A stretch of 64,000 nucleotides of DNA from DASQHL01 sp963843685 (GTDB lineage Bacteria > Chloroflexota > Dehalococcoidia > DSTF01 > JACRBR01). Positions within the stretch are counted from its first letter, which is position 1; every line of letters begins with the position of its first letter. Both the position numbers and the translations under genes were made by a program. Below the pieces are notes generated by a model that saw nothing but the letters and a program-made list of their open reading frames with translations, ran no database searches and had not been told where the DNA came from. Of the stretch, positions 7,259 to 15,852 are shown piece by piece. Location of the stretch: the NCBI GenBank assembly GCA_963843685.1, contig CAWJLO010000020.1, positions 62,001 to 126,000 on the forward strand, written 5' to 3'.

Positions 7259-8394
7259 CCCGCATCATGCTGCTGCTCCTCGCCCCGATGCTCCTCCTGG
7301 CGTCGGCGTGCGCGTCGAAGGCCGGCGCGCCGGAAGCGCCACCGACCGAGGTTTCGGTCACACAGCCCGCTCCCGCCAGCGCGTCGGCCACGCCATCCGC
7401 ATCGGCGACGGCTTCAAGCACGCCCACGGCGGTCGCGACACCGAGCGCGCCGGACCAGACAGGCGAGTCGCTCACGATCAGCGCTGTCGGCGACATCAGT
7501 CTCGCGCGGCAGGTCGTGGACTGGATGCAGGCGCAGGGTCCGGCGTATCCCTTTGCGCTCGTCGCGCCGTATATCGACGGAGATATCGGCTTCGGCAACC
7601 TGGAGGGTGCGCTGACCGACCGCGGTGACCCCTGGCCGAAGGGCTACACCCTCCGCACGCCCCCCCAGTTCGCTTCCGCGCTCAGTGACGGTCACATCAA
7701 TGTCGTCACACTCGCCAACAACCACATCATGGACTACGGCGCTATCGGTCTCACGGACACTATCGCCGCATTGGACGCGGCCGGAGTCCAGCACGTCGGC
7801 GCCGGCGCCGAGGCAGCGGACGCGCACACCGCCGTCATCGTCACCGTGCGCGGGCTGCGCGTCGCCTTCCTCGGCTACGTGCTGACGCCCGACGAGATCG
7901 GCGGATTCTCGATCCGCTCCTGGGCTGCCGGGGCGGACACGCCGGGCGTGGCGCTCGGCGACGGCGCCACCATCCGGGCTGACGTCGCTGCCGCGCGCCA
8001 GGCCGCCGACTTCGTCATCGTCGCCGTCCACGCCGGCGACGAATACGGCACGACGCCAAACGCCACGCAGCGGACGCTCGCGCAGGCGGCGATGGACGCG
8101 GGCGCCGACGCCTACCTCGGCGCCCACGCCCACGTCGTCCAGCCGATCGAGCGCCGGGGCGATCAACTCGTCGCGTGGGGGCTCGGCAACTTCATCTTCG
8201 ATCTGGACGACATCGACCTCGCAAGCATCCCCCAGCCGCGCGTGTCGCTGATCCTGAAGATCACGCTGACAAAGGGCCGAGGCGTCACCGCCTACCAGGC
8301 AATTCCAGTGACGCTGGACGAACAGCAGGACCGGCCTCGTCCCGCCACCACGGCGGAAGCGGCAACGCTGCAGCACCTGATCACCGGTAGCTAG
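7255..8394 (+). CDS. CapA/PgsA-type metallophosphoesterase-fold lipoprotein
   Basis: The 379-residue protein begins with a lipoprotein signal (LLLASAC, Cys19). A linker rich in Ala, Ser, Thr and Pro follows, then a PGA_cap domain from about residue 75: ISAVGDISLAR, GNLEGALTD, NVVTLANNHIMDYG, and later HAGDEY and GAHAHVVQPIE. These supply the Asp, Asn and His residues of the calcineurin-like fold. Homologues act in polyglutamate capsule synthesis or are of unknown function. No capB or capC lies nearby, so the substrate is open. The GTG start overlaps the acetyltransferase stop by four bases. Confidence 0.85.
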   Translation: MTRIMLLLLAPMLLLASACASKAGAPEAPPTEVSVTQPAPASASATPSASATASSTPTAVATPSAPDQTGESLTISAVGDISLARQVVDWMQAQGPAYPFALVAPYIDGDIGFGNLEGALTDRGDPWPKGYTLRTPPQFASALSDGHINVVTLANNHIMDYGAIGLTDTIAALDAAGVQHVGAGAEAADAHTAVIVTVRGLRVAFLGYVLTPDEIGGFSIRSWAAGADTPGVALGDGATIRADVAAARQAADFVIVAVHAGDEYGTTPNATQRTLAQAAMDAGADAYLGAHAHVVQPIERRGDQLVAWGLGNFIFDLDDIDLASIPQPRVSLILKITLTKGRGVTAYQAIPVTLDEQQDRPRPATTAEAATLQHLITGS

Positions 8395-8407
8395 CGAGGA
8401 GGAGCAT

Positions 8408-9214
8408 ATGGATCTCGGACTGCGCGGGCGCGTGGCGATCGTCGGCGGCGCGAGCCAGGGTATCGGCCGCGCGACGGCGAAGGCGCTGGGGCTCGAAGGG
8501 TGCCGCGTCGTGATGGCGGCGAGGGGTGAACAGGCACTGACGCAGTGGGCAGAGACGCTCCGCGCCCTCGTCGAGAAGCGCAATGGCGGGGGCAAGCTCC
8601 TCGCCGTGCCGTGTGACATGTCGTCGCCGGCCGATATCAAGCGGCTGATAGCACGCACCGTCGCGGAGTTCGGCGGCATCGACGTCCTCGTCAACAACGC
8701 CGGCGGCCCCCCGCTCGGGCCGTTCGAGCAACACGACGACGACACGTGGCGCAAAGCCTTCGACACGAACTTCATGAGCGTCGTCTGGACGGTGCGTGAG
8801 GCGCTGCCTTACCTCAAGCAGTCCGATCAGGCGCGCGTCATCAACATCACCTCGACGACGGTGAAGGAGCCGATCGACGGGCTGATCCTCTCCAACAGCG
8901 TGCGCCTTGGCACGACTGGTCTCGCGAAGACGCTTTCGCGCGAGTTGGGACCCTTCGGCATCACGGTGAACAACGTCGGGCCGGGGACGACGATGACGGA
9001 CCGTATCCGCCCGATGATCGAGGCACAGGCGAAAGCGGCCGGCACGTCATTCGACGAGGCACGAGCCGAGCGCGCGCGCCGCATCCCCGTCGGACGCATC
9101 GGCGAGCCGGAGGACGTGGCGGCCCTCATCGTCTTCCTTGCTTCGGCGCAGGCGCGCCAGATCAGCGGCCAGACGATCCTCGTCGACGGCGGCGCCACGA
9201 TGAGCGTGCTCTGA
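8408..9214 (+). CDS. SDR-family protein with degenerate active site (FabG-like)
   Basis: The 268-residue Rossmann protein has the cofactor loop GGASQGIG (residues 13-20) and the structural NNAGG. In the catalytic region the usual Y-x-x-x-K is replaced: the stretch reads INITSTTVKEP then LILSNSVRLGTTGLAKTLSREL, with Ser present but neither Tyr nor Lys at the expected places. A known subgroup (BKR-like SDRs with imperfect tetrads) has this SNSxR pattern and is common in actinobacteria and Chloroflexi; its reaction is unknown. A strong GAGGAGG precedes ATG 8408. The gene follows the CapA gene by 13 bases and is probably co-transcribed with it. Confidence 0.85.
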   Translation: MDLGLRGRVAIVGGASQGIGRATAKALGLEGCRVVMAARGEQALTQWAETLRALVEKRNGGGKLLAVPCDMSSPADIKRLIARTVAEFGGIDVLVNNAGGPPLGPFEQHDDDTWRKAFDTNFMSVVWTVREALPYLKQSDQARVINITSTTVKEPIDGLILSNSVRLGTTGLAKTLSRELGPFGITVNNVGPGTTMTDRIRPMIEAQAKAAGTSFDEARAERARRIPVGRIGEPEDVAALIVFLASAQARQISGQTILVDGGATMSVL

Positions 9215-9242
9215 GCCAACGGAGCTCGCGCGGGAATTGAAA

Positions 9243-9265
9243 GACCCGCTCGCTGGCGGGTTCGC
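9243..9265. terminator. hairpin between convergent SDR and HNH genes
   Basis: The stem ACCCGC/GCGGGT (6-7 base pairs) with a six-base loop lies between two converging genes and could serve either. Confidence 0.45.
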
Positions 9266-9289
9266 GACGTTCGCTCCGGCAGGCGACGG

Positions 9290-9823
9290 TCAGGAGAAGC
9301 CCTCCGCCGCCACCTCCCAGCCAGGTACGAACTTACGCCAACCTTCCTCTGCATTGAGGTACGGGTACACGACGTAGTAGGTGCTCACGCGCGGCTGACG
9401 TGGCTCGTGCAGCAACTGCATCTTCGCCTCTTGCGGCGTGTGGCCGGCCTTGCGGTGGTTGCAGGACTTGCACGCCGTCACGAGGTTCTCCCACGTGTGC
9501 CGACCGCCCCGGTGCCGCGGCATGACGTGGTCGAGCGTCAGGTCGCGCTGGCCGTGGCGGCCGCAGTACTGGCACATGTGGCGATCGCGGTTGAAGACTT
9601 CGCGCCGGGAGAGACGCATCTGCGGTCGCGGGCGCTTGATCAGGTAGATCAAGCGAATGACGGACGGCAGCGGGAAGATCGTCGTGGCCGAGCGCAGGTG
9701 ACCGCGGCCGTGCTCAAGTATCTCGGCCTTGCCGCGATGTACGAGGATGAACGCTCGGCGGGCGTTGCAGACGTTCAGTGGCTCGTAGTTCTGATTGAGG
9801 ACAAGTACGCTGCTCGATGTCAT
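9290..9823 (-). CDS. HNH endonuclease-family protein
   Basis: The 177-residue protein has the N-terminal segment SVLVLNQNYEPLNVCNARRAF typical of a widespread stand-alone HNH family. The zinc-binding HNH core follows: CQYCG, DHVMPRHRGG, WENLVTACKSCNHRK. All four Cys and the catalytic His are present. Members are ubiquitous in actinobacteria, cyanobacteria and Chloroflexi. They act as DNA nucleases of unclear role, and no methylase or restriction partner is adjacent. The ATG is followed by TSSSVLVL, matching the family start. Confidence 0.88.
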   Translation of the reverse strand: MTSSSVLVLNQNYEPLNVCNARRAFILVHRGKAEILEHGRGHLRSATTIFPLPSVIRLIYLIKRPRPQMRLSRREVFNRDRHMCQYCGRHGQRDLTLDHVMPRHRGGRHTWENLVTACKSCNHRKAGHTPQEAKMQLLHEPRQPRVSTYYVVYPYLNAEEGWRKFVPGWEVAAEGFS

Positions 9824-9974
9824 ATGGCCATCCCGACGTTCGCAGCATCATATCAAAGCGCGAATTACGCCAGCAACGAGTCGCCGCGCCTGTACACAGC
9901 CTCCTGCCGAGCCTACAATCCGCCAATCGGAGCGCGTTAAGAATCCCGTGCCGTCGCGTTGACCGGGGAGGGCC

Positions 9975-10454
9975 ATGGCCACGAAAGCAGAACTCACCGC
10001 CGGTTTCGAGGTCCTCATCCAGGAGGCCCGGCGCATCGCCGGCAGCCTCTCCCCGGAGCAGTGGGCATTGTCGGTAGACCTCGACGGTTGGAAGGGCGTC
10101 GAGGCGCTCGCCCACGTCGCCGGCGTCGGCACCCTGGTCGTGCCGATGGTCACCGCGGCGATCAACGCACCCGATGGCGCGAATCTGTTCGACACGTCGA
10201 CAATCGACACATTGAACGCCGGGCTCGTAGGCGCACGGACCGGCAAGACACCCGCGGAACTGGCCGACGAGGTCGCGCAGGCCTACGGCGCCGCGGTGGA
10301 GTGGGTAACGAGCGCCACCGACGACGCGCTCGAGAAACGCGTGACCGTCGCCGGCTACAAGGACGTAGCGTTGAGCGACGTGCTCGTGCGGATGACGATC
10401 CTGCACGGGCTGGCGCACCTCTACAGCGTCTACAGCGCCGTCTTCTTCGCGTGA
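9975..10454 (+). CDS. DinB/maleylpyruvate-isomerase-like protein
   Basis: The 159-residue helical protein has the layout of a DinB-like four-helix bundle: LDGWKGVEALAHVAGVGTLVV at about residues 36-56 and ILHGLAHLYSVYSAVFF at the C-terminus, each with a candidate metal His. It is followed after ten bases by another DinB-like gene, so the pair probably forms an operon. Function is unknown. A TACAAT hexamer at 9915-9920 and GGGGAGG before the ATG suggest it begins the transcript. Confidence 0.6.
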   Translation: MATKAELTAGFEVLIQEARRIAGSLSPEQWALSVDLDGWKGVEALAHVAGVGTLVVPMVTAAINAPDGANLFDTSTIDTLNAGLVGARTGKTPAELADEVAQAYGAAVEWVTSATDDALEKRVTVAGYKDVALSDVLVRMTILHGLAHLYSVYSAVFFA

Positions 10455-10464
10455 GGCCGCGCAC

Positions 10465-10971
10465 ATGACTGAGCCAACGATCTCGGCGGCGCTGGACGTG
10501 CTCGCGGCAACACCCGTGACGATGCGATCGCTGCTCACCGGGCTGCCGGACCAGATGACGATCGCGCCCGGGGACGAGGGCTGGTCGGCGCGCGACGTCC
10601 TCGCACACGTGCTGTCCATCAACGGGCCCGCGCTCGTCGACCGCGTGCGCATCATCGTCGAGCGCGACGAACCTGCGATCCCCAACATTGACGAGGCGGC
10701 GACGCTGGAGCGTTCCGGGCTGCGCTCGAAGTCCGTAAAGGCGCTGCTCGACGAGTTCGCCCGGCAGCGCGTTGGCGCCGTGACGTGGCTCCGTAACCTG
10801 CAGCCGGAGTCGCTACAGCGCACGGGCGAGCACTCCGTCGCCGGCGCGGTGTCGGCTGCTGACGTCGTGCATCACGTCGCCTGGCACGACCTGCTGCATG
10901 TGCGCCAGGTGTGCCAGCTCATCTCGGCGCCGCTGGACGAGCACCGCGGCGCGATGCGTCAGTTCAGCTGA
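10465..10971 (+). CDS. DinB-family protein
   Basis: The 168-residue DinB-fold protein has GWSARDVLAHVLSINGPALV near residues 33-52 and DVVHHVAWHDLLHVRQV near 132-148. These give the three His ligands of a metal-dependent DinB/YfiT-type enzyme, often thiol transferases. It is the second gene of a two-gene unit with 9975-10454. It ends exactly where the convergent ABM gene ends, leaving no intergenic space. Confidence 0.75.
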   Translation: MTEPTISAALDVLAATPVTMRSLLTGLPDQMTIAPGDEGWSARDVLAHVLSINGPALVDRVRIIVERDEPAIPNIDEAATLERSGLRSKSVKALLDEFARQRVGAVTWLRNLQPESLQRTGEHSVAGAVSAADVVHHVAWHDLLHVRQVCQLISAPLDEHRGAMRQFS

Positions 10972-11271
10972 TCAGACCTTCGCCACGCCTTCGAGGCGCG
11001 TGATCTCGGGCCTACCCGCCAGCAGCCCACCGATCTTGCCCCCGAACGCGGCCATGTGCGGCGTCTTGGTGTGGTCGGCAGCCGCCGCGTCATCGGCATA
11101 CAACTCGAGGAAGAAGAACTCCTGCGGCGCCTTCGGGTTCTGCGCCAGCGTGTAGTGGAGCGTCCGGCCGGCCTCGTTCGCGCTCACCGCTGCGACCATC
11201 TCGGCGCCCGCGGCCTTGAACTCGTCCTCCATGCCCTCTTTCACGGTCAGCTTCGCGATAACTGCGTTCAT
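10972..11271 (-). CDS. antibiotic-biosynthesis monooxygenase (ABM)-domain protein
   Basis: The small ferredoxin-like barrel protein (99 residues from the preferred ATG) has the ABM pattern: AVIAKLTVKEGMEDEFKAAG, EAGRTLHYTLAQNP, FFFLELYADDAAAADH. Such proteins are cofactor-free monooxygenases or stress proteins of unknown substrate. ATG 11271 is preferred over the in-frame GTG at 11277 because AAGGG is then five bases upstream. It is a single gene, convergent with the DinB pair. Confidence 0.8.
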   Translation of the reverse strand: MNAVIAKLTVKEGMEDEFKAAGAEMVAAVSANEAGRTLHYTLAQNPKAPQEFFFLELYADDAAAADHTKTPHMAAFGGKIGGLLAGRPEITRLEGVAKV

Positions 11272-11377
11272 GTTCACCCTTCTGCTCGGCTCTCTGGGTT
11301 GGCGTCGCGGGCATGTTGGCCGATCGCGACGCTACGATCACGCCTCCGTAGCTATCCCATTCGCACAGACGTTCTGT

Positions 11378-11383
11378 TAGAAT
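11378..11383 (+). promoter_or_regulatory. TAGAAT -10 element six bases before nrdJ
   Basis: TAGAAT, GGCCGC, then ATG 11390 places a likely transcription start at the A of the start codon. There is no Shine-Dalgarno sequence. This matches the arrangement before the acetyltransferase at 6827. Confidence 0.45.
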
Positions 11384-11389
11384 GGCCGC

Positions 11390-14066
11390 ATGCCGGAGAA
11401 AGGACGCCCGAAGCCGCCTGCCTGGCTGTCGACCGCGGGCTCGCGCAACGCGCGCACCGGTAAAGGTCGCCAGTCTCGGCCTCGACCGAGCGCAAGCACG
11501 GCGGCCGCAACGCAGAAGCCAACTCCCTCTCGGCCGGCGCCGCCCGCGCGGCAGAAAACCACAACCGGCACTCCTGCGCTCTCAGAAAACGCGCGCGTCG
11601 TGCTGGAGCGCCGCTACCTCGCGAAGGACGAGCACGGCAAGCTCACCGAGACGCCGCAGCAGCTGTTTCGCCGCGTCGCCCGCAACGTGGCAGAGGCCGA
11701 GGCGCGCTACGTCGCGCCGGCGCAGGCCGCGAAGACCGTCTCCGCGTTCGAGGCGCAGTTTCTCGACCTGCTGACGTCGCTGCGCTTCCTCCCGAACTCG
11801 CCGACGCTGGGCAACGCCGGCCGGCCGATGCAGCAGCTCGCCGCCTGCTTCGTGCTGCCGGTCGAGGACTCGATGGAGCGGATCTTCGAGACGCTGAAGG
11901 ACGCGGCGCTCATCCACCAGAGCGGCGGCGGCACGGGGTTCGCGTTCAGCCGACTGCGGCCCGCCGGCGACATCGTCGCCAGCACCGGCGGCGTGGCGAG
12001 CGGCCCCGTCTCCTTCATGCGCGTCTACGACGCCGCCACCGAATCGATCAAACAAGGCGGGACGCGTCGCGGCGCGAACATGGCCATCCTCTCCGTCGAC
12101 CACCCCGACATCGAGGCGTTCATCAACGTCAAGGGCGATATGACGGCGATGCAGAACTTCAATATCAGTGTCGCCGTGACGGAAGGCTTCATGCAGGCCG
12201 TCGAGCGCGACGAGGAGTATGCGCTGGTCAATCCGCGCACGCGCGCGAAGGCTGGCAAGCTGCGTGCGCGCGTCGTCTTCCGCCAGATCGTCGAGAATGC
12301 CTGGCGCAACGGCGATCCGGGCCTCGTCTTCCTCGACCGCATCAACCGTGACAACCCAACGCCCCAGCTTGGCCGCATCGAGGCGACGAACCCGTGCGGC
12401 GAGCAGCCGCTGCTCCCGTACGAATCGTGCAACCTCGGTTCGATCAACCTCTCCCGCTTCGTTGCCGTCGCCGGCGAGCGGAAGCCCGCTCGCGCGCGCG
12501 GCCGCCGGAACGGCGCCACACCGCAGCCGCACGCGGAGATCGACTGGGACGCGCTCGCCGCCGTCATCCCGCTCTGCGTCCGCTTCCTCGACGACGTCAT
12601 CGACCAGAACCGCTACCCGATACCCCCTATCGAGGAGATGACGAGGCAGACGCGCAAGATCGGCCTCGGTGTCATGGGCTGGGCCGACGTGCTCTTCCGC
12701 CTCGGTATCCCCTACGACAGCGACGAGGCGACGGAGCTCGGCGGCCGCGTCATGGCCTTCATCCAGGACCACGCGGACCGCGCATCGATCGCGCTCGCAG
12801 CGGAGCGCGACGTCTTCCCGGCCTGGCACGGCTCCGCGTACGACCCCGGCTCCGGCGACGTCGCGCGGCGGTCCGCGATACCGCAACTCCACCCGCACGA
12901 CGATCGCCCCCACCGGCACGCTCAGCATCATCGCCGACTGTTCCGGCGGCATCGAGCCGGCGTTCGCGCTCGCCTTCATGCGCCAGCACTACCTCGACCG
13001 CAAGGACCCGTCGAAGATCACGCGGCTCCCGGAAGTGAACGCCACGTTCCGCGCCATCGCCACGGGCGCGGGGTTCTACAGCGACGAGCTGGCGACGCAT
13101 CTCGCCGAGGGCGGCCGGCTCGCCGACCGGGACGACGTGCCGGACTGGGCGAAGCGCGTCTTCGTCACGTCCCACGACATCGACCCGGAGTGGCACGTGA
13201 AGATGCAGGCCGCTTTCCAGCGCCACACCGACAACGCCGTCAGCAAGACGATCAACTTCCGCGCCGACGCTACGCCGGAGGACGTCGAACAGGCGTACCT
13301 GGAGGCCTACCGACAGGGCTGCAAGGGGATCACCGTCTATCGCGACGGCTCGCGCGAGCACCAGGTGCTCTCCCATGCGATCGCGCGCGGCCCGGAGCAG
13401 GCGGAGGCGGCGGCCGCGGAGATCGTCCTCGGCATCGCGGAGCTGCTGCCCGACGGCGCGCACCCGGCGCCGCAGACGTCGACCGAGCCGCGCCCTGCCG
13501 GCCGGCCGTATCGCCGCCACCTTCCCGATGAGCGCCGCTCGATCACACACAAGTTCCGCGTGGGCGAGCAGGAGGGCTACATCACTGTGGGCCTGTACGA
13601 GGAGGGCGCGCCCGGCGAGATCTTCGTGAACATCTCGAAGGAGGGCTCGACGATCCGCGGCCTGATGGACGCCGTCGCGATGCTCACCTCCGTCGCGCTG
13701 CAGTACGGCGTGCCGCTGGAGAACCTCGTCGACAAGTTCCGCGGCGTCCACTTCGAGCCGAACGGGCTGACGGGCAACCCTCGCATCCCGTCGTCGTCGT
13801 CGCTGGTCGACTACATCTTCCGCTGGCTCGAGCAGCGATTTCTGGCGCAGCGCGCCCCGGACCCGCCGCCGGCGCTCCCCGCGCCGAAACGCGGCACGAA
13901 GCGCGCGGCGAACAACGCCGTCGCCGCCGCGCGCGCCGAACCACAAATCAAACAGGCACCGACGGACGCAACGAGCACCGGCATCGGCTGTCCCGACTGC
14001 GGCTCCGTACTGGTCTTCTCCGAGGGGTGCTACATCTGCCGCAACTGCGGCTACACGAGGTGCTAG
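11390..14066 (+). CDS. nrdJ: adenosylcobalamin-dependent (class II) ribonucleotide reductase, interrupted by a +1 frameshift
   Basis: Conceptual translation with one frame correction gives about 891 residues. The enzyme reduces ribonucleotides to deoxyribonucleotides using coenzyme B12. Residues 1-65 are a basic Pro/Ala/Arg-rich extension. The core carries a catalytic-region Cys (AACFVLP, about 153), SGGGTGFAFSRLRP, the radical-site motif NPCGEQPL (about 335) and IAPTGTLSII. The C-terminal end has a CPDCG...CRNCG ribbon, whose cysteines resemble those that re-reduce the active site. The frame used from 11390 is lost after GSGDVARRSAI; the frame ending at 14066 resumes with RNSTRTTIAPTG. One extra base near 12877-12882 explains both. 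It is either a sequencing or assembly error or a damaged gene. No class I or III reductase is visible, so the gene is probably essential and the shift artefactual (inference). Confidence 0.88.
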
Positions 14067-14297
14067 TCAGTGGCCGCAGCCACACCCACCGCCACCGCAC
14101 GCGCAGCCGGCTCCCGCCCCCGACGTCGCCTCGAGTGCGTCGGATGCGCCCCTGGCGACCGTCGCAAACACGGAGAGCGTGCGATGACTGCCGCGGTGAC
14201 CTTCCGGGCAGGTAGCCACCTCGTCGGCGCGGTTCATGGGCCGGAGCAGCTCGAACTTCGCGGCGCAGGCGCGGCAGTAGTACTCGTACAGGGGCAT
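14067..14297 (-). CDS. FmdB-type putative regulatory zinc-ribbon protein
   Basis: The 76-residue protein starts MPLYEYYCRACAAKFELLRPM, the FmdB family hallmark, with CRAC and a second cysteine at ATCPEGH. The tail is a Gly/Cys/His-rich stretch (CACGGGGCGCGH) that may bind metal. FmdB-like proteins are small zinc ribbons of uncertain, possibly regulatory, role. The stop abuts the nrdJ stop with no spacer. On the other side it lies two bases after the rpoD stop, so it probably belongs to the dnaG-rpoD transcript. Confidence 0.85.
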   Translation of the reverse strand: MPLYEYYCRACAAKFELLRPMNRADEVATCPEGHRGSHRTLSVFATVARGASDALEATSGAGAGCACGGGGCGCGH

Positions 14298-14299
14298 CG

Positions 14300-15844
14300 T
14301 TACTCCAGGTAGTCCTTGAGCTTCTTGCTGCGCGACGGGTGACGCAGCTTGCGCAGCGCCTTCGCCTCGATCTGCCGAATGCGCTCGCGCGTCACCGCGA
14401 ACTCACGTCCGACCTCCTCCAACGTGCGGCTTCGTCCGTCCTCCAGCCCGAATCGCAGCTCCAGCACCTTTCGCTCGCGCGAGGTGAGGCTGTTGAGCAC
14501 GTCCATCACCTGCTCCTTCAGCAGTTGATGCGACGCCGCTTCGGCCGGCGCCAGCGCCGATTCGTCCGGCAGAAAGTCACCCAGATGGCTATCGTCTTCC
14601 TCGCCGATCGGCGTCTCGAGCGACACAGGCTCCTGCGAGACCTTGATGATCTCACGCACCTTCTCCGGCGTCACCGGCGGGCCCTGCCGCGGGTCGGTCA
14701 TCCCCCGCGCGATCTCGTCGCTCGTCGGCTCCCGCCCGTACTCCTGCACCAGCCGCCGCGACACGCGCACGAGCTTGTTGATCGTCTCCACCATGTGGAC
14801 GGGGATGCGGATCGTACGCGCCTGGTCGGCGATGGCCCGCGTGATCGCTTGCCGGATCCACCAGGTGGCGTAGGTGCTGAACTTGTAGCCCTTGCGGTAG
14901 TCGAACTTCTCGACCGCACGGATCAGGCCGATGTTCCCCTCCTGGATCAGATCCAGCAGCGACATGCCGCGGCCGATGTACTTCTTCGCCACGCTCACGA
15001 CCAACCGGAGATTCGCCTCCGTGAGCTGCTTCTCCGCCCTGAAGCCTTCACGCTTCAGAGTGTCAAAGTACTCGCGCAGCATCTCCTCTTCCTTGCAGCG
15101 GCGCTGCACATGGTCCCACGGCGGTGGCAGGAGATCCTTCTCCGAGCCGTAGTAGCTCGCGATCGCCGTCACGTGGTCGGGCTGCAGGATGTGCGTGATG
15201 ATCGAGAGCTGGACGATGGCCTGCTCGGCCTCCAGCTGCTCGAGGCGCATGTGCGACGCGAGCCGGCCGGCCAGCTCGAAGTCCATCTCCGCATCGACGG
15301 TGCCGCGCCACGTCTGATTGGAGATGACGTCCGTGATCGCCGCGGCCTTGATGCCCAGGTCTTTGGCGATGAACTTCACGCACTTCTGTGTCTGGTGGTA
15401 CTGGTCGATGAGGGTGAGGAGGACTTCTTGTCCGGTGGGGAGGCGGTTCTGTTCGGCGAGCCAGCGCTTCTCGATCGCGTCGATATGCTTGGCTTCTTCC
15501 ATCTGGCGCGCGAGACGCTTCTCGTCGGCGCCGGACAGCAGGTACACCTTGCCGATCTCCCGGAGGTACATCCGTACCGGGTCGTCGATGCCCTCCTGCT
15601 CCTCGAGCGGTACGGGCTCCTTCTCGACCTCGTCGTCTTCGACCTCGGCCCGATCAGGCCCCTCGCCCCATGCCTCGCCCGCGATGGCGCCGTTACGGCC
15701 CGCGCCGATCACCGCGACTGTGTCCGCGAGCCGCGACAGGACGGCGCCGTTGATCGGCTCCTCCGTCTCGACCAGCACGTCGGACTCGTGTTCCGGAGCG
15801 CTGCCGTTGAGCGTAGACGTTTGGTCCCGGTACTTACTGCTCAT
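14300..15844 (-). CDS. rpoD: RNA polymerase primary sigma factor
   Basis: The 514-residue sigma-70 protein contains region 1.2 (DDPVRMYLREIGKVYLL), and regions 2.1-2.4 (LVVSVAKKYIGRGMSLLDLIQ, then FSTYATWWIRQAI). Region 3 (RIPVHMVETINKL) and region 4 with the -35-binding helix (LEEVGREFAVTRERIRQIEAKALRKLR) follow. An acidic N-terminal part precedes region 1.2. Its position eight bases after dnaG reproduces the classic dnaG-rpoD macromolecular-synthesis operon. A GAGGTGG ribosome-binding site precedes the ATG. Confidence 0.97.
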   Translation of the reverse strand: MSSKYRDQTSTLNGSAPEHESDVLVETEEPINGAVLSRLADTVAVIGAGRNGAIAGEAWGEGPDRAEVEDDEVEKEPVPLEEQEGIDDPVRMYLREIGKVYLLSGADEKRLARQMEEAKHIDAIEKRWLAEQNRLPTGQEVLLTLIDQYHQTQKCVKFIAKDLGIKAAAITDVISNQTWRGTVDAEMDFELAGRLASHMRLEQLEAEQAIVQLSIITHILQPDHVTAIASYYGSEKDLLPPPWDHVQRRCKEEEMLREYFDTLKREGFRAEKQLTEANLRLVVSVAKKYIGRGMSLLDLIQEGNIGLIRAVEKFDYRKGYKFSTYATWWIRQAITRAIADQARTIRIPVHMVETINKLVRVSRRLVQEYGREPTSDEIARGMTDPRQGPPVTPEKVREIIKVSQEPVSLETPIGEEDDSHLGDFLPDESALAPAEAASHQLLKEQVMDVLNSLTSRERKVLELRFGLEDGRSRTLEEVGREFAVTRERIRQIEAKALRKLRHPSRSKKLKDYLE

Positions 15845-15852
15845 TCACCACC

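Noticed and set aside
12870..12890. Programmed +1 frameshift in nrdJ
   Set aside because: No rare codon, stop codon or slippery sequence at the junction; similar breaks in other genes favour error.
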